Source of the DNA: Methylobacter sp.
GTDB lineage: Bacteria > Pseudomonadota > Gammaproteobacteria > Methylococcales > Methylomonadaceae
DNA: 64,000 nucleotides
Assembly: GCA_030699385.1 (NCBI GenBank)
Contig: JAUYMY010000024.1
Location: 1-64,000, forward strand
Reading direction: 5' to 3'
Shown piece after piece: positions 62,337-64,000 of this stretch. Made by a program: the position numbers and the translations under genes. The notes under the pieces were generated by a model that ran no database searches, had not been told where the DNA came from, and saw nothing but the letters and a program-made list of their open reading frames with translations. Numbering within the stretch: position 1 is the stretch's first letter; each line of letters starts with the position of its first letter.

Positions 62337-62966
62337 CTAACCTCGCCCCGCCAACGTCTTTTCAAACTGATCCAATAGCGATTGTATCGCCTGATGCTTC
62401 ATTTTCATCGCGGCTTTATTGACCACTAAGCGCGAGCTGATGTTCATAATCAAATCACGCGGTTCCAAATCGTTGGCTTTTAACGTGTTGCCGGTATCGA
62501 CCAAATCGACGATGCAGTCGGACAAACCGACCAAGGGCGCCAGTTCCATTGAGCCGTACAGTTTGATGATTTCGGCTTGTATACCTAAACTGGCAAAATA
62601 ACGTTGGGTGATTTTGACATATTTGGTCGCCACGCGGACGCGCCCGGCAATCGGTGGCGCGTCTTTGTGTGCGGCTGTCATCAAGCGGCAGCAGGCGATG
62701 TTCAAATCCAGCGGTTCGTACAGGCTTTCGGCGCCGTGTTCGAGCAGGATGTCTTTGCCAGCAATGCCCATGTCGGCGGCACCGTATTCGACAAAAGTCG
62801 GCACGTCGGTGGCGCGGATGATGACCAGCTGCACGTCATCCCGCGTGGTGCGTAAAATCAGCTTGCGGCAGGTCTTCGGGTCGTCAATCGGGGTGATGCC
62901 CGCTTCTGCCAATAAGGGCAGGGCATCTTCATAAATGCGGCCTTTGGATACGGCAATGGTAATCAT
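62337..62966 (-). CDS. hisG: ATP phosphoribosyltransferase, short form
   Basis: A 209-residue enzyme starting histidine synthesis (ATP + PRPP). [60 protein letters not shown] and the PRPP-binding [18 protein letters not shown] are conserved. The C-terminal regulatory domain of the long form is absent, so it should need HisZ, whose gene is not in the window. It follows murA by nine bases. Confidence 0.95.
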   Translation of the reverse strand: MITIAVSKGRIYEDALPLLAEAGITPIDDPKTCRKLILRTTRDDVQLVIIRATDVPTFVEYGAADMGIAGKDILLEHGAESLYEPLDLNIACCRLMTAAHKDAPPIAGRVRVATKYVKITQRYFASLGIQAEIIKLYGSMELAPLVGLSDCIVDLVDTGNTLKANDLEPRDLIMNISSRLVVNKAAMKMKHQAIQSLLDQFEKTLAGRG

Positions 62967-62975
62967 AATTAAACC

Positions 62976-64000
<1,025 letters not shown>

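Noticed and set aside
58182-62966. ATPase-TOPRIM pair called as a full PARIS system
   Set aside because: The small partner does not show the DUF4435 pattern expected of AriB; only a PARIS/OLD-like architecture is supported.

Overview
This window looks like the chromosome of a gammaproteobacterial methylotroph, most likely a type I (Methylococcales-like) methanotroph. The main reason is a large cluster for tetrahydromethanopterin (H4MPT) and methanofuran-dependent formaldehyde oxidation between about 7.7 and 28.1 kb. It includes formaldehyde-activating enzyme (fae) and methenyl-H4MPT cyclohydrolase (mch). The surrounding housekeeping blocks (rpoZ-spoT-ridA-recG-ubiC, hslVU-DUF971-ubiE-ubiJ-ubiB, murA-hisG-hisD) have the usual gammaproteobacterial order. 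No methane monooxygenase or methanol dehydrogenase gene is in the window, so methanotrophy itself is inferred.

Layout. 0-7.4 kb: ppsA (PEP synthase), a small secreted protein, a membrane GH17 glucanase-like protein, a YdjM-type membrane protein and a nitrilase/GNAT pair. 7.7-28.1 kb: ApbE, a Fae homologue lacking the catalytic His, an aminotransferase, beta-RFAP synthase, ATP-grasp proteins, mch, a RimK-like ligase, a CitG-like protein, fae, a HisA-like protein, MfnD-, MfnF- and MfnB-like methanofuran enzymes, DUF447, a MarR regulator with four C-terminal cysteines, FolP, a DmrB/AfpA-like flavoprotein and a dihydropteroate-synthase-related protein. Together these make and use the C1 carriers. 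28.1-33.7 kb: ubiC, recG, ridA, spoT, rpoZ. 33.8-43.4 kb: pgk, a thioredoxin-like protein, then the ubiB/ubiJ/ubiE/DUF971/hslU/hslV group, interrupted by a DNA methyltransferase-HNH nuclease pair and a RelE-type toxin-antitoxin pair. 43.8-46.7 kb: tRNA-Phe followed by an AT-rich accessory patch with a second, diverged copy of the tRNA 3' end, lipoproteins, an EF-hand protein and a 39-residue membrane protein. 47.3-50.0 kb: a hybrid histidine kinase. 50.2-57.5 kb: acnB, an NAD-type isocitrate dehydrogenase, hypF and hypE. 57.5-64 kb: a VapBC pair, hisD, an AAA-ATPase plus TOPRIM pair resembling OLD/PARIS-type defence, an HDOD protein, hisG and the 3' part of murA.

Two themes stand out. First, accessory pairs (restriction-modification, RelE, VapBC, ATPase-TOPRIM) sit inside or beside conserved operons. 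Second, several families of dispersed palindromic repeats fill intergenic spaces, in places reaching start or stop codons, and one 51-bp tandem repeat is translated inside the N-terminus of FolP. All functional calls come from reading protein motifs and gene context; no database search was possible.
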